DNA of 64,000 nucleotides, from positions 207,596 through 271,595 of the forward strand of contig CAIRXW010000023.1 of NCBI GenBank assembly GCA_903882665.1. The letters are read 5' to 3'. The position numbers and the translations under genes were made by a program. The DNA is from an uncultured Chlorobiaceae bacterium. Lineage in GTDB: Bacteria > Bacteroidota > Chlorobiia > Chlorobiales > Chlorobiaceae. Positions 19,297-28,843 of the stretch are shown here, in pieces (the stretch's first letter is position 1; each line of letters begins with the position of its first letter). The notes beneath the pieces are model-generated. The model saw only the letters and a list, made by a program, of their open reading frames with translations. It was not told where the DNA came from and made no database searches.

Positions 19297-20202
19297 TCAG
19301 GGCTCCATCCGTTTCCAGCGGTTGTGCAGCCAGAACCACTCTTCGGGGTAGCGGTAGATAAAGCGCTCAAGGACTTTGGTGTAACGGTAAGCAAGTTCTT
19401 CGGCATCGGCTTTGGTGGTGCCGAGGTCGCTCATGGCAATCTCTTCATAATCGACCTTGTAGCGGCTATCTCCGGTTCTGCGGCATATTCCGGCAAAGAT
19501 GGGGACGCCTGTCTTGAGGGCAAGCCAGGCGGGGCCGAGAAAGACGGAGGTACGGCGACCGAGGAATTCGGTAAAAAAGGAGCCGCCGGGGTCGGACTGA
19601 TCGCCGAGCATGACGATGATTCCTCCGTTGCGAAGGGTTCGGAGTCCCTCACGAAGCGCTTGGGAGTCGTAGACAATCCGGTTGCCGTGCATGGTTCTCC
19701 ATGCGTTGATCTGCTGATCGATCCAGGGGTTTTGCAGCCGTTTGACCACAATGGTGAGGGGTGTAACCAAAAATCCGGCGCAGAGACCGAGCAGCTCCCA
19801 GTTGCCAAAATGCGCGGAAACAAAGATGCCTCCTTTTTTTTGGCCAATGGTTTTTGCAAGAAAATCTGCCGTGTCAACATCGAGGAGTTTTGCGGCATCT
19901 GCGGCCGTTTTGATCATGGGAAGACGAAGCATTTCGATGATATTCTCGGCCTGGTTGCGGTAAACCCGGACGGCAATGGCACTGATTTCCTCGCTGCTTT
20001 TTGCGGGAAAGGTGAGCGCAAGGTTCCCGGTCACAAGGGTGCGCCTCGTTTTAAGAATGTGATAGAGCACATCGCCGAGAAGATGGGCTATTGCGGTCGA
20101 GCGCTTGCGGCCTATGTTTCTGACCAGCACTCCAAGCATCATGATGAGCCGATAGAGCGCCTTTTGTAAAAAATCCCTCTTTTTTTCCTCTCTGCGCTTC
20201 AT
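19297..20202 (-). CDS. Lipid A biosynthesis acyltransferase (LpxL/HtrB family)
   Basis: Inner-membrane acyltransferase that adds a secondary acyl chain to the lipid A precursor, 301 aa. One hydrophobic segment near the N-terminus (LYRLIMMLGVLVRNIG) should anchor it. The catalytic HxxxxE motif is HFGNWE at about residues 131-136. Further family features are PFTVVVKRLQNPWIDQ-like TPLTIVVKRLQNPWID, VMLGDQSDP and the C-terminal EEWFWLHNRWKR. The length is typical. It is divergent from rfaE2 and so shares a promoter region with a heptose-pathway gene, consistent with a common envelope role. Which acyl chain it uses cannot be told. Confidence 0.93.
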   Translation of the reverse strand: MKRREEKKRDFLQKALYRLIMMLGVLVRNIGRKRSTAIAHLLGDVLYHILKTRRTLVTGNLALTFPAKSSEEISAIAVRVYRNQAENIIEMLRLPMIKTAADAAKLLDVDTADFLAKTIGQKKGGIFVSAHFGNWELLGLCAGFLVTPLTIVVKRLQNPWIDQQINAWRTMHGNRIVYDSQALREGLRTLRNGGIIVMLGDQSDPGGSFFTEFLGRRTSVFLGPAWLALKTGVPIFAGICRRTGDSRYKVDYEEIAMSDLGTTKADAEELAYRYTKVLERFIYRYPEEWFWLHNRWKRMEP

Positions 20203-20327
20203 AGAAAATAATGGAATCTCTTTTAATCCATGCGGACAATCGAAGAGTATACACTAAATTGAGAAAAAGTATCGAACATTTATCTTTTGTAGAGCTTGCG
20301 GCTCATACGTGTAAAGGGGTGATCACT

Positions 20328-20840
20328 ATGACTGGTTCCAGCAAGCTGGTGAGCCGATGCGAGGCTCTGGAAAAGGTTCGGGGCTGGCAGGCTTCGGGCA
20401 AAAAAGTTGTCTTTTCAAATGGCTGTTTCGATCTTCTTCATGCCGGGCACGTCGAGTACCTGCAGGCAGCCAGAAGGCTTGGCGATGTGCTGTTGATCGG
20501 GCTGAACAGTGATGCTTCAGTCCGTCGCCTCAAGGGGCCAGGCCGCCCCGTCTGCCCGGAAGAGGACCGTGCGACAGTGCTCTCGGCGTTGCAGGTTGTT
20601 GATGCGCTCACCCTTTTTGATGAGGATACGCCCGCAGAGCTGATTGGGCTGTTGCTGCCGGATATTCTGGTCAAGGGAGCCGACTGGGCCGTCGAGCAAA
20701 TTGCGGGAGCACGGGCGGTGCTCGACCACGGAGGCGCAGTGTTAACCATCCCGTTGCTTGAGGGGCGTTCAACAAGCACGCTCATCGAAAGAATTCTCCG
20801 GCACGCTTCTCAATCACCAGACTGCAGTGGAACGCCTTAA
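20328..20840 (+). CDS. rfaE2: D-glycero-beta-D-manno-heptose 1-phosphate adenylyltransferase
   Basis: Cytidylyltransferase-fold enzyme that makes ADP-heptose from heptose-1-phosphate for LPS core synthesis. It is the separate C-terminal half of the bifunctional HldE, about 170 aa. Key motifs are VVFSNGCFDLLHAGHVEYL (the nucleotidyltransferase GxFDxxHxGH signature), LLIGLNSDASVRRLKGPGRPV, RATVLSALQVVDALTLF and VKGADW. The ORF track starts at 20211, but homology begins near the ATG at 20328, which has a purine-rich AAGGGGTGAT upstream. The 3' end overlaps tamB. The product would feed heptosyltransferases such as the GT9 domain encoded at 3646-5736. Confidence 0.93.
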   Translation: MTGSSKLVSRCEALEKVRGWQASGKKVVFSNGCFDLLHAGHVEYLQAARRLGDVLLIGLNSDASVRRLKGPGRPVCPEEDRATVLSALQVVDALTLFDEDTPAELIGLLLPDILVKGADWAVEQIAGARAVLDHGGAVLTIPLLEGRSTSTLIERILRHASQSPDCSGTP

Positions 20841-23800
20841 ACACTTTAGCATCAAACTGCTCACCGCATGTTTGGCAGGTGCGCTTCTGCTGTCGCTCAC
20901 CTCTCTGATTGTGCTGAACAGCGGGCTGCTCGACCGGTTTGCCAAAGAGCGGGTTCTTGCTCTTTTTAATGAGAAATTTTATGGCCGGCTTGCATTGCAG
21001 GAGCTGCACCTGCAGTTTCCCAACAAGGTGACCTTGATCAACTCCCGCATTTATGCTCCTGGAGAAACAGCCGCAGCTCTTGAGGCCGAGACGATTTCAC
21101 TTAAATGCAACATGCTCTCGCTTCTTCAGCCTGACATACGAAAATTATATTTCCGTCGTTTGACGGCTGACAAGCTGAACGCAAAGATTGTTGAAGAGAG
21201 CGACGGCAAGCTCAATCTTGAGCTGATTTTCAAGTCGCGCGACCCCGATTCGACAAAAGCGCCAATCGACCATTTTTTTTGTAAAGCACTTCAGGTGCAG
21301 AACAGCCAGCTCTCTTTCTCCAGCAAAAGAGGGCGCCCGGGCAATTGGCCACTGGGTGCAAAAAATCTTGATCTTGAGCTCTCCTCCTGCACAGTCAAAA
21401 AAAATTTTCTGCGCGGCACCATTGAAAAGCTGCGCTTTTCGCTCCCCGAAAAGCAGTTTTTTCTGCGGCAGGCTTCAGGAAATTTCCTCTTTTCTGAAAG
21501 CCGTTCGGAGCTTCTGGCCCTGAAGGTTGCGGCCAATAAAAGTCATGCGGAGCTTTCGGCCACCATTGATCATTTCAATATTTTTTCACCCCAAAGAGGC
21601 CGGGAGCTTGCTCTTGCCACCTCGTTTTTGGATGTGCAGGAGCTTGCGTTGCAGAGCGATGACCTGAAGCTCTTTTACCCCTCGCTTGTCACTCCTCCGG
21701 GTATCTACACCCTGAAGGGAGATGCAAAGGGAAAAAAGGATGATGTCAAACTTATTGCTCTTCTGTTGAAATACAATAAAAGCAGGATTGCCGTCAAGGG
21801 TGAGTTGCTCAACCTGCTCGACAGCAATGCCTTTGCTTATGATCTGAAATGCGACAGCTCGAAAATTGCCGGCACGTTTGCTGATTTTTTTCTGAAAGAG
21901 AGCCCCCTGAAGGAGACCGTTCGCAAAGGCGGCGATATCACTTTTGTTGGCAATGCAAAAGGGAGTCTGAAGGCTGTAAAGGGAGCGCTTACCGCTCGCT
22001 CTCTGCTCGGTGAGCTCTCCCTGGATGGAGAAGCATCAACGCAGGATGCGAAGCAGGTCGCCTGCAAGGGCTCGTTTGTTGTGAAAGGGTGCAAGCCGCA
22101 TCTCTTTATGGTGACGGAAAATGGCAAAAGCATGCTGAACGCTTCGGGCAGTTTTGAGGGGAGAGGAGGGGGCAACGAGGTCAGCCATTTGCTCCTTGAG
22201 ATGAAGCTGGCGGAGTCGTTCTGGCAGAATCAGCCGGTGAAAGAGGGTTCCGTTACGGTGAAGTACGACGACCGGTTGCTCAATACCTCTCTTTTTCTGC
22301 AAAATAACCTGACAAGCGTCTCTCTTGATGGTGAGATCGACTGGAAAGAGCGTGTGGCGCGCTACCGTGCTTCGGGTAAAACTGCCGCTTTTGATATTTC
22401 AAAAGTTCTTGGTTCAAAAGAGGTTACCACCGACTTGAACGGTGTATTTGCCGTGCAGGGTTCGGGATTTGATACTCGAATGCTCAATCTTGCGGCCTCT
22501 CTCCAGTTTTCGCCCTCTGCCATTAACGGATTCCAGTTGAAGGAGCGCTCAAAAGTTGCCGTTGAGGTTGTTCAGAGCGCCACCGCTTCACGGGCAAGCA
22601 TCAGGAGCGATTTTCTTGATCTGATGGCTGAGGGGAATTATACCTTTGAGGAGTTGATCGCTCTCAGCCGGGTTACGGCTTCATCGGTTGGGCGGGAGGT
22701 AACAGCACAGAACATCTGGCATAGTGCACCTCTCCCTGCCTCTGTCACTGCTGCGGACGTGCTCAAGAGGCCGTTTACGCTCAATTACCGTATTGCGGCA
22801 AAAGATATCTCTCCATTGGTGCTTTTTTTCCCTCTCCAGGGAATCTCCGTGCAGGGCAGCGCTGAGGGAAGTGCCGTTTACCGTAATGGGCAGTGTGCTG
22901 TCGGTGCATCAATAAACCTCTCGAAGCTGAGCTCCCGTCAGGATTTTTTGGTTAATAATCTCTCCATGAAGGGTGATGTGGTGTGCAGCAGCAGTGGTGT
23001 TCCCAGGGCTTCGGTAACCGGACGGGCTTCATCGGTCACCGTTGCTGGAAAAGAGGTGGGCGAAACCATGTTTTCGGGCAGCTATACGCCGTCACATCTT
23101 GAGGGTACCGTCAACCTTGCGGTCGCTGATCCTGCGGAGAAGCTGTCGACAACATTTACGGCCATAAGGAGTGAGGCTGGCTATGATCTCCTCTTTGAGC
23201 ACCTTTCGATAACCGACTCCTCAGGATTCTGGCAGGCAGAGAAGAATTCGCGTCTCATGTTGGGAAGAAACAGCGCAAGGTTTAACCGTTTTACCATTGC
23301 AAAGGGTGTGCAGCAGGCCGTGCTGAATGGCGAGCTCGGCAACACCCAACCGGGAACGTTTCAATGTACCTTGTCCAATATTGAACTGAACGAGCTGAAG
23401 CGGTTTTCACTCAATCCCTCGCTCGACAAGCTTGCAGGAACCATCAATGGCTCTCTGACGGTAAGCGGAAATCCTGAATCCAAAACAAGCTCGATCACCG
23501 TCAGCGGAAAAAATATCCGTTATGACGAGATCGTCATCGGTACACTGCAAGCCAATGCCCTTCATAACGGCAGTCAGCTTCGTTTTGAGCTGCACAGCAG
23601 CCCTCCCGCCTCCGAGAAGGGCACGAAAAACGCTCCACCGTCGATGAACACCATCAATGGCAGCGGAACGTTTCCTCTTGCAATCAGTTATTATCCTCTC
23701 AATTTCCGGATGGTGGAGCAAGAGCGTGTCGGTGCGACCTTCCGTTCTGATAACCTTTCTGCGCAGTTTCTGCAATACCTGCTCCCCTTCTTTGAATCGG

Positions 23801-25365
23801 CTGAAGGCATTATTCCCACGACGCTTACCATCGAGGGCAGAACGCCGAATCCGGATATTTACCTGACCTCTCATTTGCGCAATACCTCTATCAGAATAGA
23901 GCCAACGCAGGTCTCCTACCGCCTCAATGGCGATCTTTCGGTCACCCCGAAGGCGATTGAACTGCACGATATCACGGTGAGCGACAACAGCAATGGAGAG
24001 GGCGTGATCAGTGGAGTGGTGAGGCTTGAAAAGCTGAAACCTACGGGGCTGGATCTCTCGGGCAAGTTCAACAAGCTCCTCTTGTTCAACAAAAAAGACA
24101 AGGAGGATGAGACCTCATTTGGGAGCATCACCGGCTCAACCCATACGATTCTGCTTCATGGCACGCTCTCTGAACCGGTTATTGAGGGTGATCTGAGGAT
24201 TGACTCGGCCGATTTTTCGCTCTATCGGTTGGGTGCCAATGAGAGCACAAAGTATATCGGTGTTGATAAATTTGTTGAATTTATTCCTCGTTATCCATCA
24301 CAAAGCATTCCGGAGAGCGAAAAGAGAAGGGTGGCAGCAAAACCGGTTGAGTTTTATCACTCACTGATTGATATTCTGCAAATCAAAAACCTGAAGCTCA
24401 GCAGTATTGAACCGTTCAAGTTGACTGTTATTTTTGATCGCCTCAGAGGGGAACAGCTTGAGTCGTCAAGCAACAACCTCTCGTTGATTGTCAATAAATA
24501 CAACCAGAAATATCAGCTCTTCGGGTCGGTCAACGTCATTGGCGGCAAGTACAAATTTTCAAACTCCAACTTTGATTTGCAGGATGGCGGAAAAATAAGC
24601 TGGAACAGTGTTGATATCCGAAGCGGTGTTATGGATAATCTCTACGGGAGTAAAGTTATCAACGCTTCATCGAGGCAGAACGGGGAGCGTGATAATGTGA
24701 AGCTGCTGCTTGCCATTACCGGTACCCTTAATACGCCCCAGGTCGCGATGGGCTATTACCTGAATGATCAGACGCAACCGTTTTCATCAGTCAATATGAT
24801 TGGCGGGCAGTCGAGCCAGATCGACTCGAACGCAGAGCTGAACGTCATCTCCCTGCTGCTTTACAAACAGTGGTATATCCGGCCGGGAAGCAATGGCGCA
24901 AACAGTGCTCTTGCCGTTTCAAGTGTAGGGCTTTCGGCCGGTACCGGTATTCTTTCATCGAGGATTTCAAGGCTCGTTCAGAATCTCGGCGGACTTGAAA
25001 GTTTCAATGTTAATGTCGGCATGGATAAACGGGGCGCTCTGAGCGGTCTCGATTTGTACTTTGCGCTCAATGTTCCTGGTACTGGCGGAAAAGTCCGCTT
25101 TATCGGTACAGGAAGTTCTCCCGGCAGCGGAGAATCAACCACAGCGAATTATTACGGCACCGCACAAAAAATCGAGTACCGGGTTACTCCAAAAGTCTAT
25201 CTTGAAGCTTCGCGTTCTTATGGACAGAACGGAAGTGTAACGTCGAGCACCAATCTGCAAAAACCTGCTGATACCTGGGGTGTCAGCCTTTCCTACAAAG
25301 AGCGCTTCCAGACCTGGGATACGTTCTGGAAACACCTTTTCCCGTCGTCCGACAAGAGGAGATAA
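20827..25365 (+). CDS. tamB: TamB-family translocation and assembly module protein (DUF490)
   Basis: Very large AsmA/TamB-type protein (about 1512 aa from the chosen start) that bridges the inner membrane and the outer membrane, acting in outer-membrane protein assembly or lipid transport. An N-terminal signal anchor, LLTACLAGALLLSLTSLIVLNS, is followed by long beta-strand-rich sequence with few cysteines. The C-terminal 350 residues carry the recognisable DUF490 part (HTILLHGTLSEPVIEGDLRI; YQLFGSVNVIGGKYKFSN; LLAITGTLNTPQVAM). The GTG at 20827 is chosen because it lies just before the anchor and overlaps the rfaE2 stop; the track's TTG at 20758 is buried in rfaE2. No TamA/Omp85 gene is adjacent. 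Confidence 0.9.
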   Translation: MERLKHFSIKLLTACLAGALLLSLTSLIVLNSGLLDRFAKERVLALFNEKFYGRLALQELHLQFPNKVTLINSRIYAPGETAAALEAETISLKCNMLSLLQPDIRKLYFRRLTADKLNAKIVEESDGKLNLELIFKSRDPDSTKAPIDHFFCKALQVQNSQLSFSSKRGRPGNWPLGAKNLDLELSSCTVKKNFLRGTIEKLRFSLPEKQFFLRQASGNFLFSESRSELLALKVAANKSHAELSATIDHFNIFSPQRGRELALATSFLDVQELALQSDDLKLFYPSLVTPPGIYTLKGDAKGKKDDVKLIALLLKYNKSRIAVKGELLNLLDSNAFAYDLKCDSSKIAGTFADFFLKESPLKETVRKGGDITFVGNAKGSLKAVKGALTARSLLGELSLDGEASTQDAKQVACKGSFVVKGCKPHLFMVTENGKSMLNASGSFEGRGGGNEVSHLLLEMKLAESFWQNQPVKEGSVTVKYDDRLLNTSLFLQNNLTSVSLDGEIDWKERVARYRASGKTAAFDISKVLGSKEVTTDLNGVFAVQGSGFDTRMLNLAASLQFSPSAINGFQLKERSKVAVEVVQSATASRASIRSDFLDLMAEGNYTFEELIALSRVTASSVGREVTAQNIWHSAPLPASVTAADVLKRPFTLNYRIAAKDISPLVLFFPLQGISVQGSAEGSAVYRNGQCAVGASINLSKLSSRQDFLVNNLSMKGDVVCSSSGVPRASVTGRASSVTVAGKEVGETMFSGSYTPSHLEGTVNLAVADPAEKLSTTFTAIRSEAGYDLLFEHLSITDSSGFWQAEKNSRLMLGRNSARFNRFTIAKGVQQAVLNGELGNTQPGTFQCTLSNIELNELKRFSLNPSLDKLAGTINGSLTVSGNPESKTSSITVSGKNIRYDEIVIGTLQANALHNGSQLRFELHSSPPASEKGTKNAPPSMNTINGSGTFPLAISYYPLNFRMVEQERVGATFRSDNLSAQFLQYLLPFFESAEGIIPTTLTIEGRTPNPDIYLTSHLRNTSIRIEPTQVSYRLNGDLSVTPKAIELHDITVSDNSNGEGVISGVVRLEKLKPTGLDLSGKFNKLLLFNKKDKEDETSFGSITGSTHTILLHGTLSEPVIEGDLRIDSADFSLYRLGANESTKYIGVDKFVEFIPRYPSQSIPESEKRRVAAKPVEFYHSLIDILQIKNLKLSSIEPFKLTVIFDRLRGEQLESSSNNLSLIVNKYNQKYQLFGSVNVIGGKYKFSNSNFDLQDGGKISWNSVDIRSGVMDNLYGSKVINASSRQNGERDNVKLLLAITGTLNTPQVAMGYYLNDQTQPFSSVNMIGGQSSQIDSNAELNVISLLLYKQWYIRPGSNGANSALAVSSVGLSAGTGILSSRISRLVQNLGGLESFNVNVGMDKRGALSGLDLYFALNVPGTGGKVRFIGTGSSPGSGESTTANYYGTAQKIEYRVTPKVYLEASRSYGQNGSVTSSTNLQKPADTWGVSLSYKERFQTWDTFWKHLFPSSDKRR

Positions 25366-25385
25366 ATCCTTGAGGTTTTTGTAAA

Positions 25386-26666
25386 TTGCCTGCGGAACCA
25401 TTCTGTAATAAAACCCCGGGGGCAAACGTCTTGAGAGGAAAAAAGATCATTATCGGCATTTGCGGCGGCATTGCGGCCTATAAAATACCACAACTCGTGA
25501 GACTTTTAAAAAAAAGAGGTGCCCTTGTCAGGGTGGCGCTTACGGATGCAGGTGCCCGTTTTGTGAGTGAGCTTGCGCTTGCCACCGTTTCTGAAGAGCC
25601 GGTCTACCGCAAAATTTTTCCTCCGGTTGAGAGTGAGGGAGTGGATTATACCCGACATATCTCTCTTGGTGAGTGGGCCGATGCCCTGGTGATTGCTCCG
25701 GCTACCGCAAATACTCTTGCCCGGCTCAGTGCAGGCCTTTGCGACGATATGCTTGCCGCCATTTTTCTTACCTTGCGCCCCTCCAAACCGGTGCTGATTT
25801 TTCCGGCCATGGATGGCCAGATGTTTCTGTCGGCCTCGGTACAGAGAAATATTGCAGCGCTTGTCGCCCAGGGGTGCTCGGTCATCAATCCTGAAAGCGG
25901 GGAGCTTGCGTCAGGGCAGTGCGGAGTTGGCCGTATGCCTGAGCCCGAGGCTATCCTGCTCGCTCTTGAAGAGGCACTGCATGAGGCTATGGGGTGCTCT
26001 CCACTTTACCGCAAAAGGGTTGTGGTTACAGCAGGACCGACACGGGAAAAAATTGATGGCGTCCGTTTTATTTCGAACTACTCTTCGGGCAAAATGGGTT
26101 TTGCTATTGCACGCGCTGCGGCTAAACGGGGTGCCTTGGTCACGCTTGTTACGGGACCGGTTCACCTCCCGACACCTCCTGGTGTGGAGCGCATGGATGT
26201 TGAAAGTACGGCGGAAATGAACGCTGCGGCCGAAGGGTTTTTCAAGAGCTGCGACCTTTTTATCGGGGCGGCTGCGGTCTCTGATTATCGGCCTGCAACA
26301 CCTTATGAGGGGAAAATGAAAAAGGATGATGAGCAAATTGTGCTTACCCTTGTAAAAAATCCTGATATTCTTGCCGGATTTGGCCGACAGAAAAGCCCTT
26401 CTCAGCTTGCTGTGGGATTTGCTCTTGAGACCCGGAGCGGCCTGGAGAGTGCCCGTAAAAAACTGGCGGACAAAAACCTTGACCTTATTGCGTTCAATTT
26501 TTTTGACCGTAAAACCTCCGGTTTTGATGTCGATACCAATATTCTTACCCTGATAGGGAGCGATGGAGTAATAACGGAGCTCCCGCAACTGACCAAAGAC
26601 GACGCAGCCGGAAAGCTGCTTGATGCTGTGGAGCAGCTTTGCCTGAACAGAGCGGTTAACCCCTGA
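25386..26666 (+). CDS. coaBC: Phosphopantothenoylcysteine synthetase/decarboxylase
   Basis: Bifunctional coenzyme A biosynthesis enzyme, 426 aa. The N-terminal flavoprotein decarboxylase (CoaC) starts IIIGICGGIAAYKIPQLVRLL and contains SLGEWADALVIAPATANTLARL with its active region. The C-terminal CoaB synthetase begins at VVVTAGPTREKIDGVRFISNYSSGKMG and carries KMKKDDEQIVLTLVKNPDIL. Length and domain order are standard. The start is uncertain: TTG 25386 has GAGG 10 nt upstream, whereas TTG 25431 is nearer the homologous N-terminus and follows CGGGGGC. It lies 20 nt after tamB and 17 nt before the glycosylase gene. Confidence 0.94.
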   Translation: MPAEPFCNKTPGANVLRGKKIIIGICGGIAAYKIPQLVRLLKKRGALVRVALTDAGARFVSELALATVSEEPVYRKIFPPVESEGVDYTRHISLGEWADALVIAPATANTLARLSAGLCDDMLAAIFLTLRPSKPVLIFPAMDGQMFLSASVQRNIAALVAQGCSVINPESGELASGQCGVGRMPEPEAILLALEEALHEAMGCSPLYRKRVVVTAGPTREKIDGVRFISNYSSGKMGFAIARAAAKRGALVTLVTGPVHLPTPPGVERMDVESTAEMNAAAEGFFKSCDLFIGAAAVSDYRPATPYEGKMKKDDEQIVLTLVKNPDILAGFGRQKSPSQLAVGFALETRSGLESARKKLADKNLDLIAFNFFDRKTSGFDVDTNILTLIGSDGVITELPQLTKDDAAGKLLDAVEQLCLNRAVNP

Positions 26667-26683
26667 AAAAAAAGGATTGTTTC

Positions 26684-27307
26684 ATGCAAGCTATGACGAC
26701 AGATGAAGAGCGCACGTCATCATCGAGGGAGCTGACGCTGCTGTTCGAAACGGCAAGGGGGTGTCGGCAGTGCCAGCTTGCCGAAACCAGGAAAAACTTT
26801 GTTTTTGGTGAAGGTAATGTCTGCGCAGATCTTGTCGTTATCGGAGAGGCTCCGGGTGCAGAAGAGGATGCTTCCGGTCGGCCGTTTGTGGGGCGTTCAG
26901 GCCAGCTCCTCGATAAAATTCTGCAAGCTGCAGGATTCTCCCGCCAGGAGGTTTATATTTGCAATATACTGAAATGCCGACCTCCCGGAAACCGAAACCC
27001 GCTTCAGGGTGAGATCGAAAGCTGCATGCCCTGGCTTCTGGGGCAGTTGCAGATCGTCAAGCCCAAAGTTATCCTGATTCTCGGGAAAGTTGCGGCAAAT
27101 ACCATTTTCGACAATAAACTCTCTCTTGGAGCGATGAGGGGAAAAGTGACACGATGGAAAGAATTTGATTGTTTTATTACCTATCATCCAGCGGCACTGC
27201 TGCGTAACCCCGAATGGAAAAAAGGGTGCTGGGAGGATATTCAACTGATGATGGGCCATTACGAAAAACTTTGCGGCAAGAACCGCGCAGCGGAACATGA
27301 GCATTAA
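26684..27307 (+). CDS. Family 4 uracil-DNA glycosylase
   Basis: DNA repair enzyme that removes uracil arising from cytosine deamination, 207 aa. Family 4 features are the iron-sulfur cysteines (CRQCQ near residue 27, plus later Cys in CNILKC and KGCW), motif GEAPGAEEDASGRPFVGRSGQLLD for substrate binding and HPAALLRNP near the C-terminus. The CxxC-containing N-terminus separates it from Ung-type enzymes. It follows coaBC closely and precedes dnaB by 3 nt, so replication and repair genes are co-directional here. I have not assigned a gene symbol because usage varies. Confidence 0.93.
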   Translation: MQAMTTDEERTSSSRELTLLFETARGCRQCQLAETRKNFVFGEGNVCADLVVIGEAPGAEEDASGRPFVGRSGQLLDKILQAAGFSRQEVYICNILKCRPPGNRNPLQGEIESCMPWLLGQLQIVKPKVILILGKVAANTIFDNKLSLGAMRGKVTRWKEFDCFITYHPAALLRNPEWKKGCWEDIQLMMGHYEKLCGKNRAAEHEH

Positions 27308-27310
27308 ACG

Positions 27311-28834
27311 ATGATTAAAAAAGCACCACTGGCCATAGATTTTAACAAGGATATTGATTTCAGCAAGGAGAGCCGGGTACCTCCCTACTCAACGGAGATT
27401 GAGCAGGAGGTTCTTGCCTGTATTCTGCTTGAAGATGAGCCTATTGAACAGGTCATACAAATTTTCGGCGATAATGGCGAGGAGGTCTTTTATGAGAGGC
27501 GCCATCAGATCATTTTCAGGGCGATGATGCAGCTCTACCATAAACGGCAGGCGATCGATATTATCACCGTCAGCGAGGAGTTGCTGAAAATGGAGGAGCT
27601 TGAGCCTGTCGGTGGTCGGCACTACCTGGCCGAACTTTCGGGCAAGGTTATCAGTGCAGCCAATATTGAGTATTATGCGCGTCTGGCAAAGGAGAAGTAT
27701 CTTTACCGGCGAATGATCTCCATTTCGGCCAAAATTTCGGGTGCGGCCTACAGCTCATCGATGGATATTTTTGATCTTGTCGAACATGCTTCGCAGCAGT
27801 TTTTCAATATCTCGCAGGCTGGTATCAAAAAGAAGGCGTCGCTCATCAAGGAGCTGGTCAAAAACGGTATACGGATGCTTGAGAGCCTGAGGGCTTCACA
27901 ATCGTCCATTACCGGTGTCGGATCGGGCTTTTCTGAACTTGATCAGATGACTGCAGGATTTCAGCCTTCCGACATGATTATTATTGCGGCAAGGCCTTCA
28001 GCGGGTAAAACGGCATTTGCCCTTGCTGTTGCCCGTAATGCTTCCGTCGATTTCGATACCCCGGTCCTTTTTTTCAGCCTTGAGATGGCGGAGGTGCAGT
28101 TGGCCATCAGGCTTATGTGCGCTGAAGCCTACGTTGAATCACAACTTGTGAGAACTGGCCGGATAACGCCTGAGATGATGGGCCGGATCATCAACAGCAT
28201 GGACAAACTCAATGAGGCCAAGCTTTTTATTGATGATACGGCCGGTATCTCCATTATGGAGCTTGCGGCCAAAACCCGCCGGATGAAGCAGGAGCACAAT
28301 ATCGGTATGGTTGTGGTCGATTACCTGCAGTTGGTGACTCCGGTCAGGGATGGCAGAACAAATCGTGAACAGGAGATTGCGCAGATATCACGGTCGCTGA
28401 AGGCTCTTGCCAAGGAACTGAATATTCCCATTATCGCCCTTGCGCAGCTTAACCGCTCTGTTGAGCAGCGATCAGGCGACCGCAGACCCCAGCTCAGCGA
28501 TTTGAGAGAGTCGGGCTCGATTGAACAGGATGCCGATGTTGTGATGTTTCTTTCGAGGCCTGAGATGTATGGCAAACAAACCTTCGAAGATGGCTCATCA
28601 ACGAAAGATGTTGTTGAAATAGTCATCGGCAAGCAGCGAAATGGCCCGATCGGGGATATACGGTTGCTCTTCCTGAAAAATTATGGACGCTTTCAGTCAA
28701 CAGCCAACAGCTATGTTACGGGTGGAGATGAAGGAGGAAATTCCGGAAATCAGGATCATTATCTGCCCGCATCACCGGAGCCGGGAAAATCAACTATTGC
28801 CCAGTTTATCACTCATGACGAAGCACCCTTTTAA
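27311..28834 (+). CDS. dnaB: Replicative DNA helicase DnaB
   Basis: Hexameric 5'-3' helicase that unwinds DNA at the replication fork, 507 aa. The N-terminal DnaG-interacting domain is at residues 20-125 (PPYSTEIEQEVLACILL; RHQIIFRAM). The RecA-like domain starts near residue 200: DMIIIAARPSAGKTAFALAVARNA is the Walker A region, MVVVDYLQL Walker B, and AQLNRSVEQRSGDRRPQLSDLRESGSIEQDADVV the conserved H4 region. No intein interrupts it. A C-terminal tail of about 40 residues rich in Gly, Asn and Pro is not conserved. It lies 3 nt after the glycosylase and 9 nt before ptsI. Confidence 0.97.
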   Translation: MIKKAPLAIDFNKDIDFSKESRVPPYSTEIEQEVLACILLEDEPIEQVIQIFGDNGEEVFYERRHQIIFRAMMQLYHKRQAIDIITVSEELLKMEELEPVGGRHYLAELSGKVISAANIEYYARLAKEKYLYRRMISISAKISGAAYSSSMDIFDLVEHASQQFFNISQAGIKKKASLIKELVKNGIRMLESLRASQSSITGVGSGFSELDQMTAGFQPSDMIIIAARPSAGKTAFALAVARNASVDFDTPVLFFSLEMAEVQLAIRLMCAEAYVESQLVRTGRITPEMMGRIINSMDKLNEAKLFIDDTAGISIMELAAKTRRMKQEHNIGMVVVDYLQLVTPVRDGRTNREQEIAQISRSLKALAKELNIPIIALAQLNRSVEQRSGDRRPQLSDLRESGSIEQDADVVMFLSRPEMYGKQTFEDGSSTKDVVEIVIGKQRNGPIGDIRLLFLKNYGRFQSTANSYVTGGDEGGNSGNQDHYLPASPEPGKSTIAQFITHDEAPF

Positions 28835-28843
28835 AGCCACATT

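Noticed and set aside
27311-28834. Intein in dnaB
   Set aside because: DnaB is a common intein site, but the RecA motifs here are continuous and the length is normal.
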